Source: Fasciolopsis buskii (Eukaryota; Platyhelminthes; Trematoda; Plagiorchiida; Fasciolidae). Taken from it: DNA of 64,000 nt. Below are positions 51,239-62,559 of the stretch, piece after piece (within the stretch, counting starts at the first letter, position 1; each line of letters starts with the position of its first letter). The stretch spans positions 1 through 64,000 of the forward strand of contig LUCM01006408.1 in assembly GCA_008360955.1 (NCBI GenBank). The letters are read 5' to 3'. The position numbers and the translations under genes are program-made. A model generated the notes under the pieces. That model had not been told where the DNA came from. It saw only the letters and a list, made by a program, of their open reading frames with translations, and ran no database searches.

Positions 51239-51434
51239 CCTCTCTCTCCCTGATTTCACTAATATTGCAGGACCGAGCTATGTATGCTGCTAAAAATGAC
51301 TTTGAAGGAGTAAACGGATGTCTCTCCAGTAGGGTTTTTCCGAGTTTTCCGTAACCTACATCAACATCTAGTGAGAAGTTTGTTATTGTTTCATAGTACG
51401 CTGACCACGTGGAGCATTCAGGCATGAAGACTGC
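51239..51434 (-). CDS. Candidate exon resembling a GT10 alpha-1,3-fucosyltransferase
   Basis: The minus-strand acceptor TTTATACTGTTTGACTGCTAG| (broken here only by the exon border) precedes base 51434 and the donor G|GTGAGT follows 51239. The 196-base exon is entered in phase 0 and left in phase 1. The peptide runs AVFMPECSTWSAYY, then NFSLDVDVGYGKLGK, then KSFLAAYIARSCNISEIRER. The order ESP-like segment, NxT/S, D.DV.YGKL, then K..AA.I.S.CN.S..RE is that of the GT10 fold near its acceptor/donor boundary. Flukes carry many fucosyltransferases. No neighbouring exon of the family was found, so the call rests on one short segment and may be wrong. Confidence 0.4.
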
Positions 51435-52413
51435 CTAGCAGTCAAACAGTATAAATAAATCAAAAAGTGAAAACGGGGTGACTTATAAAATTAGTGAAAC
51501 CGTACCGAGAGTAAGGTGGTCCGGAATCTCGCAGAGATAAAAGCCAAGAGGTTTTGCATGTTTCTCAGGGTGGGAATCCCGCTCCATGCTTCCTAACCTG
51601 CTTCATTTGAACAGAAGTCCAGATGGAGACAATAACTCTACTGGAGCAGTATTTTTGGTACGCCGACCTGTTTTTGTTGTACGGGTGAATAAGTTAATGA
51701 TATTTCATTTTTAGGCGACTAATGATACACTACCTTAAAATGGTCAGTGCACTTCACACAGAAATGCAAATCATGGTGAACAAGAAATGTTTGCATCGGG
51801 TGTATAGCAAACCCTAAGGTATATGCATAGTAATCTGATCAAATCAAGACACTCCACCTTACATCTCAGGACTTTGTCAGGAAGTCTGTTGCCATTACAT
51901 GTCTGTTTGTTCTGATGCGTATAAAATCAGTCGCTCTGCTGTGCTTTGGCCAGCGCATCCACTGTTCGATTGTAAACGTCAGCCCAGACCGCAGACTTTT
52001 ACAGGATTTCACGCCTGGGTGATGATGACGTTGGAAGCAACACCAATAAAAGTATTATTTGCCAGTTATTTTGATCCTTGACTGTCCTTAATTCTAGAAC
52101 GCGAACGAGCCGCAACGTAGGATACTAAGTCGTTGCCAATTTTTCAGTATTTATTTAGACCTCATACTCCGACTTTTCTGCTATTTGATGCTGTGGCGCT
52201 CCAAGAACATCGGTCAAAGTAAAAATGTTTCGAATTGGAGGACGTTGGTGTTAATCCTCCCACCGACGACAGATCCTTCGCCGACCAGGAGTCCTTTCCC
52301 GGAAAACAGTGTACCTAGTGATATCATCAACAAGAAAGGCTAAAATACGAAAGACAAACAAATAAATAACACTCACATTTATACCCGTGCAATGTGTTCT
52401 TGCTGGTGTCCCA

Positions 52414-52596
52414 TTACTTCTTCAAATACATTGATATGGTAACCACTGCGAAGTTGCTTTTAAATATATGTGCTCTATCTATGTTAGTACCTGGAAAATC
52501 ACCCACTTTATTCTTTCTAGCTGCTTGTATAAAATTACCACAAATATCCACATGTTTTAAAACCTCCCTGCAGTCAACCGGGTCTGGTGAGCACAT
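52414..52596 (-). CDS. Candidate exon, product unknown
   Basis: A 60-codon minus-strand frame. A GTTGACTGCAG| acceptor-like and a TTTTCCAG|GTACTA donor-like site lie within it, bracketing a peptide that reads EVLKHVDICGNFIQAARKNK. HVDICG faintly recalls the VDIYG strand of GT10, but it lies upstream of the 51.2-kb exon in gene order, so one gene cannot use both in the usual order. Confidence 0.2.
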   Translation of the reverse strand: MCSPDPVDCREVLKHVDICGNFIQAARKNKVGDFPGTNIDRAHIFKSNFAVVTISMYLKK

Positions 52597-53241
52597 ATTT
52601 TAAATCAGAAGAATCAATACTATTATCTTTAGAGTGATTTGACAAGTCCTGAATAGATCTTAATATGAGAACTTTGTCCTCGATGGGATTTCAACCCACG
52701 CAAATGCAACAAAGGAGGTTCATTATTGCCAGGGATTTATCAGATAAGATACAACCACTCATTGGAGTCGCTCTGCACTTTTTAGCGCTATTGATTAACT
52801 TTGTTATTCCCATTCCATTCTACTACTGAAACTACAAATCTGGCTTTAACAAGAGTCTCTAATTCCAGTTACATACTTCCCTTTGGATGAAATTGATACT
52901 GGACCTTTTGGAATTACTCCGTAATCCTTTATCTCATTGGATATTTCTAAGTCCTGATATTATTCCTAGGATTTACACAACTACTGATTGCAGTCTGGTT
53001 CAGGCGCCTACCATTCCCATTAAATCCGAAATCGTTTTTTGAATAATCCAAGTTTTCATGAAATAGATAGATTTTGGTGTGAACGTCTTGAGACTAAAAA
53101 TTCGTCAATCACAGGACGGATGTAAAAAGGATTACGAATTTCATGTTCACTTAGATTAGTTTGTTTTATTAGGAATCCGACTGCCTCCGAACATGCAATC
53201 AGATAACACATGCGAAATACAAATAGTCAGCAATCTTGCAG

Positions 53242-53454
53242 CCCCAACCCAAACAAGTTGATGGAAAGGAAAAAGTGGGTAAGACTGGTAGCGAGCATAC
53301 AAACAGCAGGCATGATAGACGGGAATTGATGCACGAAAAAGTCTCTTCCATGCTCTCGGATATTGAAAAGCAACAGACGAGATGCCGGGAACTATGTGAA
53401 AAAACAGACCAACGCACGGTGCGGATGATTCACGTGACAGACAACCATCAGTAG
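53242..53454 (+). CDS. Candidate terminal exon, polar, possibly coiled coil
   Basis: CAGCAATCTTGCAG| ends at 53241. The phase-0 frame that follows is highly polar (PQPKQVDGKEKVGKTGSEHT, later MHEKVSSMLSDIEKQQTRCR) and ends at a TAG at 53452-53454. The same frame stays open for another 48 codons after that single stop (EDKWMRRKSPNQPANHVTCG). The antisense frame 53623-53156 is longer but Cys/Phe/Trp-rich, as expected for a shadow. Function unknown. Confidence 0.3.
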   Translation, partial: PQPKQVDGKEKVGKTGSEHTNSRHDRRELMHEKVSSMLSDIEKQQTRCRELCEKTDQRTVRMIHVTDNHQ

Positions 53455-54647
53455 TCCCGAAGTGAAGACAAATGGATGCGACGAAAATCACCAAATCAAC
53501 CGGCCAACCATGTGACGTGTGGACAGAAAAAAGGTTTTGCGAACCAAAGCAATGACTGCCAAACAGAAAGTTTGGGTTGCAATCAAAAGTAGCTAGGGGA
53601 TGTATAGTGGTAAATGCTCTCATTTAAAAGCTATTTATCTCCAGCCTCGTAAGCTTCTTTGTGTTCACAAACGGTACTGTCCCATAGATACTACCACTAA
53701 TGTAACCGACCAAAACATAGAGGCTTTTTTTATCTTATTACCCGCTCGATCTCATGACAGCGGACTTAAATAATGTTTTGGGAAGGTGTTTTGTATTGTA
53801 ATCGATAAATCAGATTTAATTGTAACAGACTGTGCTTTTTAGCGCATGTCAACAACTTCTAACATCGGTGCACCTGTGTAAATTGAGCTCAGTTACGCGA
53901 GGAAGCAACATCGATGATGCTAAATAATGAAGTTAAAAAACGGAGAATAATGTATACATGTCTGTGACTGTGTTACTTTTTATTTCTCTCAATGCGGTAG
54001 GGTTGTCAGCATGCCCACGGCAAGTTTTAATTCCACAGATGAAGTTTCTGCAACCACAGAATATAATCGATTCTGCTGGGTAATGCGCTTTTTCATGAGG
54101 GATAAATTGGTAGAATAAACTGACACACAATAATGAAACAAAATTACATTCACTTGCATTGCTTCAGTGATCAATAGCTATGTGGTAATCCAAACCCTTT
54201 TCGGGAGCATACTCTCGTAAGTTATACATACCATCAGTGAGAAAAAAATGCTCCTTCGGCATTCATAGTGTTGATCACAATGGCGGTTTTGGTATCACGT
54301 GCCGACTAATGAATTGCTACTCATATTCAACAATATACGGCGCATAAACTACTTTTTTAAGTCATTCCAAGAATCCACATTACGAGAAAGCGCCGTGATG
54401 CACTTTCTCACTGGCAGCAAGGGCCACCTGACATAAGTAAACGAAAGTCTTGACGCCACGTTAAGGTAGTGATTGGAACAAAAGCACTAAGGACAGTCTA
54501 AGATATGATATTAACATTAAATTGGTTCTATTAAGACATACAATTTCGAGACGTAGCACTTGATTTCGATCAGTTATGTGAATTAGAAAGCTGCAAATTA
54601 AGATTAAGAATAGCAAACATTCAAAGACTTTTGTCAGGCAATTTTAA

Positions 54648-55066
54648 TCAACATACAGAAAGTACTGTGGGCGTCTCGTCATCAATAGCATCATCGGTGT
54701 CTCCGTCAGTAGCATCATTTGCGAAAGATAGGTAAACCAGTCTGTTATTTTTATTCATTAACCTAAAAAAATATTCTGCAGGTTTGTGCTCAGGATATCG
54801 CTTTCTGAGTAGAAAAGCTTTTGTGCGATAAGCTTGCTGGTCCGTTTGGAACCTTCTCACTCAAACATGCTCTATCAGAGTTCCGGGAGCCCTTTTGGTA
54901 TCAAAGCATAGCGAAGTGTATTGAAACACTTCTTTAGTAATAAAAAATTATCGATTTTTCCAAGTACACATCGCATTCTACTTTTTCTTAACTTAAAGAA
55001 TGTTTTGACTAGACTGAAATGAGACATTTCTAAGAGGAAGTTAGTGGATTCCTGGACTTTGTCCAA
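54648..55066 (-). CDS. Candidate coding remnant, product unknown
   Basis: Two minus-strand frames, 55066-54875 and 54860-54648, lie end to end in different phases. The second contains YRTKAFLLRKRYPEHKPAEY and an acidic end (NDATDGDTDDAIDDE), and looks like a genuine C-terminus. An intron, a frameshift or chance could explain the phase change. No domain recognised. Confidence 0.25.
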
Positions 55067-55069
55067 TTC

Positions 55070-55830
55070 TCATTCAGAAGATATTCATGCTTAAATAAAA
55101 CTTGTTTGAAGCAAGTAAACCCGGTGCTGATGAATACCTCTTAGATCTTGTGTAGTTTCCTCTGAATTTTTTTTTCTCTGCATTCGGCAGACTTTATTTC
55201 AATCTGAATTGAACAGAAATGTCCATGCATTTTCATCACTACTTTAATTATGTGATTAAAAAATTCAGCAGGACAAACATATTTCATTCCAGCGATTACG
55301 GGACAGTTGTTCTGATATTCAGCCTCCTCTTATCGTGTCTTTTCCATGTTCCATAGCTTCTATGTGTAATAAAACTTATCACTGTTGAATTACTTCTTAT
55401 CTTCGTGTAATAATTTTCACTGTCTCTTAGTGGAACGCACCTCGCCTTTAGTTGCTCACTACTGAATGGAGTAATTCTGGTCAGAACTCATTGAGTCTCC
55501 CTGTTGCAACTAATGCATCTCTCTTAATGTACGGGAGCTAACGCTGATCACCAAGCGATAAATGTTTTTGACCAGATACACCTGGACTGATACTACCCTG
55601 GGTTGGATAGGTGTGATGAATCAAATCGAAAACCAGGACACTCGAGAGGAAGTTGACAACAAGTGACTTTCGCAAAACAGCTGCGCTATGGGATACTTTC
55701 ACGACAAAGCTAATTTGATGAGTTTCAGTTCAGTTATGAATTCGGTGTCATTCCTGATTGCCTTCATTGGACAGTATGATCGCAAACGTTGACCGGGTAG
55801 ATTAAACGTGTATCACCAAAAATATCAGAG
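55070..55830. other. Intergenic, nothing recognised
   Basis: AT-rich, no repeat or domain signal. Confidence 0.5.
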
Positions 55831-55834
55831 ACTT

Positions 55835-56030
55835 GAATCCCAGATCTGTAGGCTACTTTGGTGGTAGACGGCAGCTCACTGTCTCCGGGTCGTTACTATA
55901 CGTGACCCGCTGAGACCTAAAGTGGTCTTACTCCAAGCATCAGGGTCACCGTTGCTAGTACTTCCCCGCCCTCCTGTATAGCAAGCCGTAGTGGCTAAAA
56001 GGGATATCTCTATCACTACATCCACGCTTT
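55835..56030. repeat. Interspersed repeat, copy 2 (ACTTTGGTGGTA family)
   Basis: Block-wise similar to 35035-35245. Contains a small hairpin, GGGTC...GACCC, around 55886-55908. A plus-strand frame just beyond it (56049-56300) is unrecognised. Confidence 0.45.
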
Positions 56031-56309
56031 TAGCATGTCATAAAATGTGTGCCTGCATGCCCAGTTGGAATCAAAGCGGCAAACATAAAGTGTGTTTCAG
56101 AGGTCTTGACATTCATGGTTGCCGTCACCGACCAAAAACTGGAGGGTCAGTGTGCACCTGAAATGAGGTGGTTTGAGATAAAGAAAACAATTTGGTGCTC
56201 TTTGATCCAGCGATTAACGCCGGAGCTAATACGAATGTATCATTGTGATGTATACAACTGGTCAACGTCTAAGCTTTCTTGCAGAGTCACACGTATATAA
56301 GTTACCAGC

Positions 56310-59300
56310 TACTTTAATTATTTCTCGGTGTCCAACCTACATGGTAGTTGGTTTGACGGTCGCTCTAACCGAATCCATACACCTGTCTTCAGCAGTTTAC
56401 CCATGCAACGTTGAGATAAATCACTGACTGTTAGGTCCTTGCCGATCTTTCAAGATGACAGAAACACGCCTGGCCAGTTACGATTCCCACTAACCTGACT
56501 TCGTTATTTGTTTGGTGTCTGACTACAGCGTTCCATAGATTAAAAGTGATGTGTATAATTCCTGATAAGCCTATATTCTTCCGGGAGAATAAACAATAGC
56601 CTCAAGTTTTCGGACGTTTGCTTCTGCATTTTGAATATAGTGGGAAGCCTTTCCTTTGCTTGTAATTTTTCTAATTTTGTACAACCGAAATCCTGCTAAA
56701 ACATATCAGTCAATGCCAACTCATTCGCTTATAAACTGCCTGAAATCTCATTATTCATAGTCACGGAATTTCTCACGGGAGCACATCGTTCGTCTTGTCG
56801 ATTTGCCAAAGCGTCGCACCCCGTAACGTCCCACAAACCTTCACAATCACTATTATAAGTTCTGAATATCCTAACTGGGCAGCTCATTAGAAGCCCTAGT
56901 TTAGTGCTACTTAAACCGTACTTGTCGCCAAACTGGATATGTCAATTATCCCCAGCTGACATTCTTCTGATTACGTGACGGGATGATGCCTGAAAACCGA
57001 CTGTTCTCTAAAGGTAGGTATTTCCTTAGCACTCAGGATTACCCTACCAACTAAACTGAGACCATTTGCCAGATCCGACAGACCACACTACTGGCTAATT
57101 TAGCGTAATGCTCCCTAGGTACCTAAATTCTTGTTGTATCCAATTTTTGTAGTGTTCTCCGGGTCCAGTGAAGAAAATTTAACCACTATTGGGGGTTTAA
57201 TAAACTGAGGCAAATTGTTCAGCCTTCAAAGGAATTTAAACTAACACTGGATTGGGCAGTCGTTTAAAGGAAAACTTCATTAGTCTCCCTGTTTGAAACG
57301 GACACATGCTACCACTGCGTTTTTCCACGGAATTACCGGAAAGCATTAGTCTCAGAGGTTTTGTGCCGGCATTTCAACACTTGGTACCGATAACTTACGC
57401 TGAAAAATAAATGTCGTTTAGAAGTTACATTAAAACAAAATCCGGCCCCTGATTTTCCTTGGTTTTGAAGATTGTACCCTAAAGCGGTGTTTAACAGATT
57501 CAGTCAGAATCAACCGCCGGTATTTTTGACCTTGTATTCTTCGATTGAGTTGGAAATCCGAACATTTTGGATGCTTTATTCGCAATGCGAGTTCCAGCCA
57601 GAAGGACCATCGTGGACGACGCAGATCTCAAACACAGATCTCTCTGTCGTTATTTTCAACCTGTACTCTTACTCACTCTGTCATCCTACCTTTGCGTACC
57701 ACGTTTTCCTAATTTTGTTCACTGAACTGTTTCAAAAATGTCGCTTGCTTAACGCGCTTTTCAAAACGTGGTCGTTTGGTATCCAAAATCTCAAATGCAT
57801 TTTTATTGGCTTCCAAACAGTATCACATCAAAAGATCGAAAGCGTGTTCTTGTTTCTTGCTGTCGGAAATTGGAGCAAAAGTGGACTTGGGCTTGCGTTC
57901 TGCTTGCTATGATTCTGTTCTCAACGGAAACCAAGTGAAAATGTTTCCCGTGACTGAGCAACACAACATGCCAGATCTCGATTGCGACGACCTTAGTTGC
58001 AAGACATAACTGCTCTTCTGAATGCTATCAGCGATTCGTTTAACTGTCACTAAAATGCAAGGGTAGAAAAGCCTACGAATCACTGTCCTGTTTCCACTGT
58101 GTCGGCAAAAGTTTAAACGAATTTCCCGTTGATTCACGTATTTGTTCTTTATGAGTTCCCTATTCCACCGGACGCAAAAATTTGTATTCTCTTGTTTTCT
58201 CCGGTGACACTGTTTGTCTATCCTTCGTCTATCCAAAATTCGCCCTTCAGGCTCGCAGAGAACATGTTGTTCTCGGTTTGAATACCAGTGAAAAATCTTT
58301 GGTTTTCATTATCACAATATGCTATTTCACTCAGTCAAACTATTGAAAAGTAGTTACTAAAAGGATACTCCACCTCAGAAGGACAATACATTACCAAGTT
58401 CTCTTCAACGACGCCCGACTGCGGTAAGCACGAATTAAATTGGGTTAATTTGTAATAACCGCCTTGAATTTATGTCGTGCCTTAAAGCGGTTAACAACAT
58501 TTTCCCTTGCTGCCCTGGCCGAGCAACCCAGTACCAAAGCTTCCGTGACTGTCTAGCTCGCCTAATTGAAAGGCAGACTCTCCTGGTGAATTTCGAAGCA
58601 GATTAGTTCATTATTTCAAATTTCCGCCTTTTTCACAGGCTAACATTCACAGTTCCATGTCTCGCTGTGGACGAATCAGATATCGGCCAACTAAATCAAA
58701 CGATTACTCACATGCACGAGACCCTGGTTGTTCCGTATCTGCATTTCTCCGACATATATGATTTGTTCACAATTCTCAAAAGATTCCTATGAGCTTCAAG
58801 CAGTTGTTTTGACCATCTTAATTTTTTCCTTACAAATCAGTGTCCTAGAAACTAGTTCCCATAACTAAGCGGCAACTTATGCTGATTACATTGTCTTTTC
58901 CCAGGTGATTACCTAAAATCCAAGGGTTTTCAAGAGTTTTGGGGACAGTTCCTTTTGTTTCGTCCGAACTCTGTCGTTTTTGTTAGCTATGCGTGCAAAA
59001 CTTACTTTCTAATATTTCCACGTTCAGCAGAGAAACCTCCTCTCGTAATGTGCACCAATGTGAAGCTGCCGCTCTTTGGTGCAGCGTTTTGCCAATCAAC
59101 TAAACAAGAACGTCAAAATCCTTCTTCAGGGTTTTGCACATCAAATTTCTTTTGTTCCGCAAGGTCTTCTGATTCCAATCCATTCAATCAGCTGCTTTCC
59201 AAATCGACTCCTGCTTTTACGAGCACACCTTTTTAGGTATACTGGTGTCAGAATCACAGCAGAACTTCCTGTCACGGATAAGTTAACTCATCACAATACA

Positions 59301-59330
59301 TCCATATGATGAACATTGCACAGCTTCCCT
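56310..59330. other. No firm gene
   Basis: The plus strand turns T-rich again. The 146-codon frame 57472-57912 is the longest, but a frame of that length is expected by chance in a window this size and it shows no domain. Frames at 58955-59236 and 59076-59309 overlap one another. Confidence 0.4.
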
Positions 59331-59339
59331 ATGTTCCAG

Positions 59340-59491
59340 GTTGTGTAATTGTGCATACTTTAATAAGTCAGTCGGGCAGCATAAAAAGAGCTGTTCCTGA
59401 ACTGTTTCCTGGAGAGCAAATGCGCTTTATACAGAAGCAGGATTATCATGCAGCAACTAAGTTGGTTGAATCCAATACTTTGAGTGGTTGA
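59340..59491 (+). CDS. Candidate terminal exon, product unknown
   Basis: CAGCTTCCCTATGTTCCAG| is a good pyrimidine-tract acceptor ending at 59339. The frame, entered in phase 1, reads CVIVHTLISQSGSIKRAVPE, then FPGEQMRFIQKQDYHAATKL, and stops at TGA 59489-59491. Composition is coding-like. No family recognised. Confidence 0.3.
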
Positions 59492-59499
59492 GGACCAAC

Positions 59500-60420
59500 A
59501 TTGCAACACTGATTCGTGCTTTTTGGCTTCCTATTTTGTATGATTAATCTGTGCTTCATTTATGATTTAAATGTGAGGTCTAAAGTCTAGTGAGTTGCCA
59601 TTATTAAGACTCCTGTTTCTGATAATCATCAGAACAGCACCTAGTGTGTTCGACTGACTTTCCAAACAGTCTTCTATTCATATAAAGAGAAGCCCATTGT
59701 TAGTTTCTCATTCCCAAATGAAATGTCGAGGACCGGACTATGAATAGAGAGATTCTACTTGCGGTAAAAATGAGGCGCTGAAAATCTTCTTGGGATTCAT
59801 ACTTGTATCTTGTTTGAACTTAAACGCGCTAATTTTCATTTATAAGTCGATGAACCGTCAGTGCAGTAATTAAGAATAACCTGCATATTTCATCATTGCA
59901 GTGAATGTTTATTGAATGCCTGTGTACTTTCTGGTCCAATTAAGTCGGTGAGCTAATTCGGATGACGAAAGTTTGTTTTGGTCAGCGCCGCATCATATAT
60001 AGAAAATTCATACGAAAGTGAACTTCAATCTGCTTATAGTCAATCCTCTTAGGTGCACTTCCGTTCAAGTTCTCCCTAGTTCCGAACTTTTGTGCTGAAA
60101 TGTATTTAGTCTGCTAATGAAATTTGCTCGTTCCTTGACTGTAAATCGATTCTATCAGTCAGTGCAAGTGACAACAAGAACAATCAAAACAAAGAATTGA
60201 GCTAAAAATACAGTGCAACTTCACTGAGCACAAATTTATTATGATCAGCAACACTATACGTGAATCGTGCCAGTCAACATCTATCATTACCCAAACGATA
60301 TTTGGACGGCAGGCCGCATCTAACAACGATCTCTCGGTATCAACTCGAAACCTAACACTCGTTTACTTGCTATGTCAGTGGAATGTTGGCCACATAATAG
60401 ACACCAGGTGTAAAATTAGC
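59500..60420. other. Intergenic, nothing recognised
   Basis: No repeat, RNA or domain signal seen. Confidence 0.5.
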
Positions 60421-60424
60421 GATT

Positions 60425-60560
60425 CGTGGGCGTGACTGCGGTTACACCGTAATTGGAGTGACTGCCTAGTAATCGGAAGACGGGAGGTTCGGTTCTAATT
60501 CGGGGCATCGATATCTGGATACGAAAAGTGAATGTCGGTTTTTTAGTCCACACGTTACGC
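60425..60560 (+). repeat. tRNA-derived SINE-like sequence
   Basis: TAGTAATCGGAAGACGGGAG and then GGTTCGGTTCTAATTCGGGG (60465-60508) resemble the anticodon-to-T-arm half of a tRNA with a recognisable box B. The D-arm half is weak. It is not a functional tRNA. Confidence 0.4.
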
Positions 60561-60729
60561 AACTCTGAGACAGTCGCAAGACGTAGCTGTAAATTATCGA
60601 ACAAGATAGAATGGGCAGTATGACTTGAAAAGCCCGAGGACTCTGTTAACGATCTGTCTTTCTTCTTTCTGTCCAGTTTACCATTAGATGCCTTTTTTCT
60701 GGTCCCATTCTTTGTCATTGATGTCTACG

Positions 60730-62330
60730 ACTACTCACAATAACCAGCACACTTGCATGACCCTATAACTAGTTTGAATTTCTTTTGATATTTAGAGTTT
60801 ATCGTATAAAACCGACCAATAACATCAAAGTTACTGAAATGTTATTGTTCCAAAGTACCAAACACGTGATCAGCCGACTTTTCTGAATTATTCCAAGTTC
60901 TTTTAGTTCATCTGAATGACGTCAAAACGGATCTATGAAATATGTGAGAAGTTACTGAATCATAATAAATACAAAGCCGCATGACAAATCTTCAATGTGC
61001 GTAAACCTTTCTTTTTTGGATGATTACTAGCATGTCGGTACACGAACATTATAATGTACGCCTATCGGTCTCTTCAAATTCCAACAGTAACTCTTGCCGG
61101 GAAACAAAGTGGAGCTATATATATATATATATATATATTAGCTCAAAATAACAATGAATTTATTTTGGTTTCGTGTTTAATGTTTCTGCAAGATCAGTAT
61201 CCAAATCACCACTGCAAACCATGGACACATTTTCTTAGTATGCTTTCGAGGATTGACAATATTTTCATTCAGTTGGTAGTGCCATCATTTGAAATGAAAA
61301 TCACAACACCCATTTGTAATTCTGTACATTTCGGTCCCTGGATGATGAGATCACAAAAGTAAGCAAGGCAGAGCATGAAATTCAGGTGAATTAGTAACAT
61401 TATCGATTAGGTGCCGATGTAAGTGCACCGTTGTAAGTGGATACCAATTGAAGTCAATCTCGTGCACCAGTCTGTAGCTGTATAGGAAGAGACGTAATTA
61501 CTAATTGATACACAAACTCGTGCTCAGGCACCGGGGGACAGATCTCCGTTGCACACAAATCATCGTGCATCTCTGTGATCAACTGAACTTACAACGCATT
61601 TGAGTGGGTTAGCCCGGCATAGATGAGGCACACAACATTCACACTTGACCCGAATATTTGCCTATCCTAAGAATTCTGGTCGCCTGATGAGAAAACTTGA
61701 AACAAGTGATTCCACTACATTCTCCTTGTCTAGATGTGTTTCAAAATCCAGTTAAGATACTTGCGCGTAATCTGCCCGAAGGATGAGTAGTCAAGAATTT
61801 AACCCCAAAATGTAAATCGTGTTGCCTTTCTCTTTCAAGTTCTAATTTTCCACTCATTTCACTTGGACAGAATTTAGTACTCCGGAATAGAGCCGATTCG
61901 AACTAATCAGTTACACTTCCTTTGGAGAACACATTACTGTACTAAGAGGTATTTTTAAGTAGTTGATGTTTTACATGGTGCTATGTAATCTTATAACAGC
62001 CACCTAAAATCAGAAGGAAGTGCCCTACTGTGCCATCAAGACTTCTTACCGTCAGTCTAGTGTTTGCATACCTTCCATATTAATCAGGTAACGACCTGCT
62101 TGGTTCCAAGGTACAGAGCCTCCATTAGCTTTTCATCTGGCGAATGGCAAATTGATCATCCATAGAATAACCCGGAGGTATGTTCACGTCCACTATGTTG
62201 GCCATTTGACCAGCATTGACGAGGCCCCTGATAGATGTCTTTCTTACGTGCTCATTTTGGCTTTATTGTGCCTGGTGCAGCAAGTTAGACGCCAGTTAAC
62301 CCCTTGACTCACTTTCTAATCTTTTACATC
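60730..62330. other. Intergenic, nothing firm
   Basis: Contains the AT microsatellite at 61116-61139; otherwise no signal. Confidence 0.5.
61116..61139. repeat. (AT)12 microsatellite
   Basis: Uninterrupted TA/AT dinucleotides. Confidence 0.95.
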
Positions 62331-62346
62331 AAAAAATCTTGCGCAG

Positions 62347-62549
62347 TTCATTATGAAATAGAGACAGGAGAAACCGATCTTTGGGAGCAATGTGGCAATA
62401 CCCATGGAATACTGTTCCACCAGAGAGCTGGTGCTTCCGACAGCTGGAGACTTATTTACGACAAGAATCGAGTGGGGGATGAACATCACATTTGTTGCCG
62501 TCATCCCAAATTCCTTCTTCCAACTTTATTGTTGAGAACACGGTCATGA
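62347..62549 (+). CDS. Candidate exon, product unknown
   Basis: An AATCTTGCGCAG| site ends at 62346. The frame, entered in phase 1, reads HYEIETGETDLWEQCGNTHG, then ASDSWRLIYDKNRVGDEHHI, with several Cys and Trp residues as in an extracellular domain, and ends at TGA 62549. No family recognised. Confidence 0.28.
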
Positions 62550-62559
62550 AATTATTAAT

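Noticed and set aside
53156..53623. 155-codon minus-strand frame
   Set aside because: Cys/Phe/Trp-rich antisense shadow of a polar plus-strand frame.
57472..57912. 146-codon plus-strand frame
   Set aside because: Length is within chance expectation for 64 kb at this base composition; no domain or splice support.
61684..61712. CTGATGAG...GAAAC, a hammerhead-ribozyme-like core
   Set aside because: No stem II can form between the two core motifs and stems I and III are absent.
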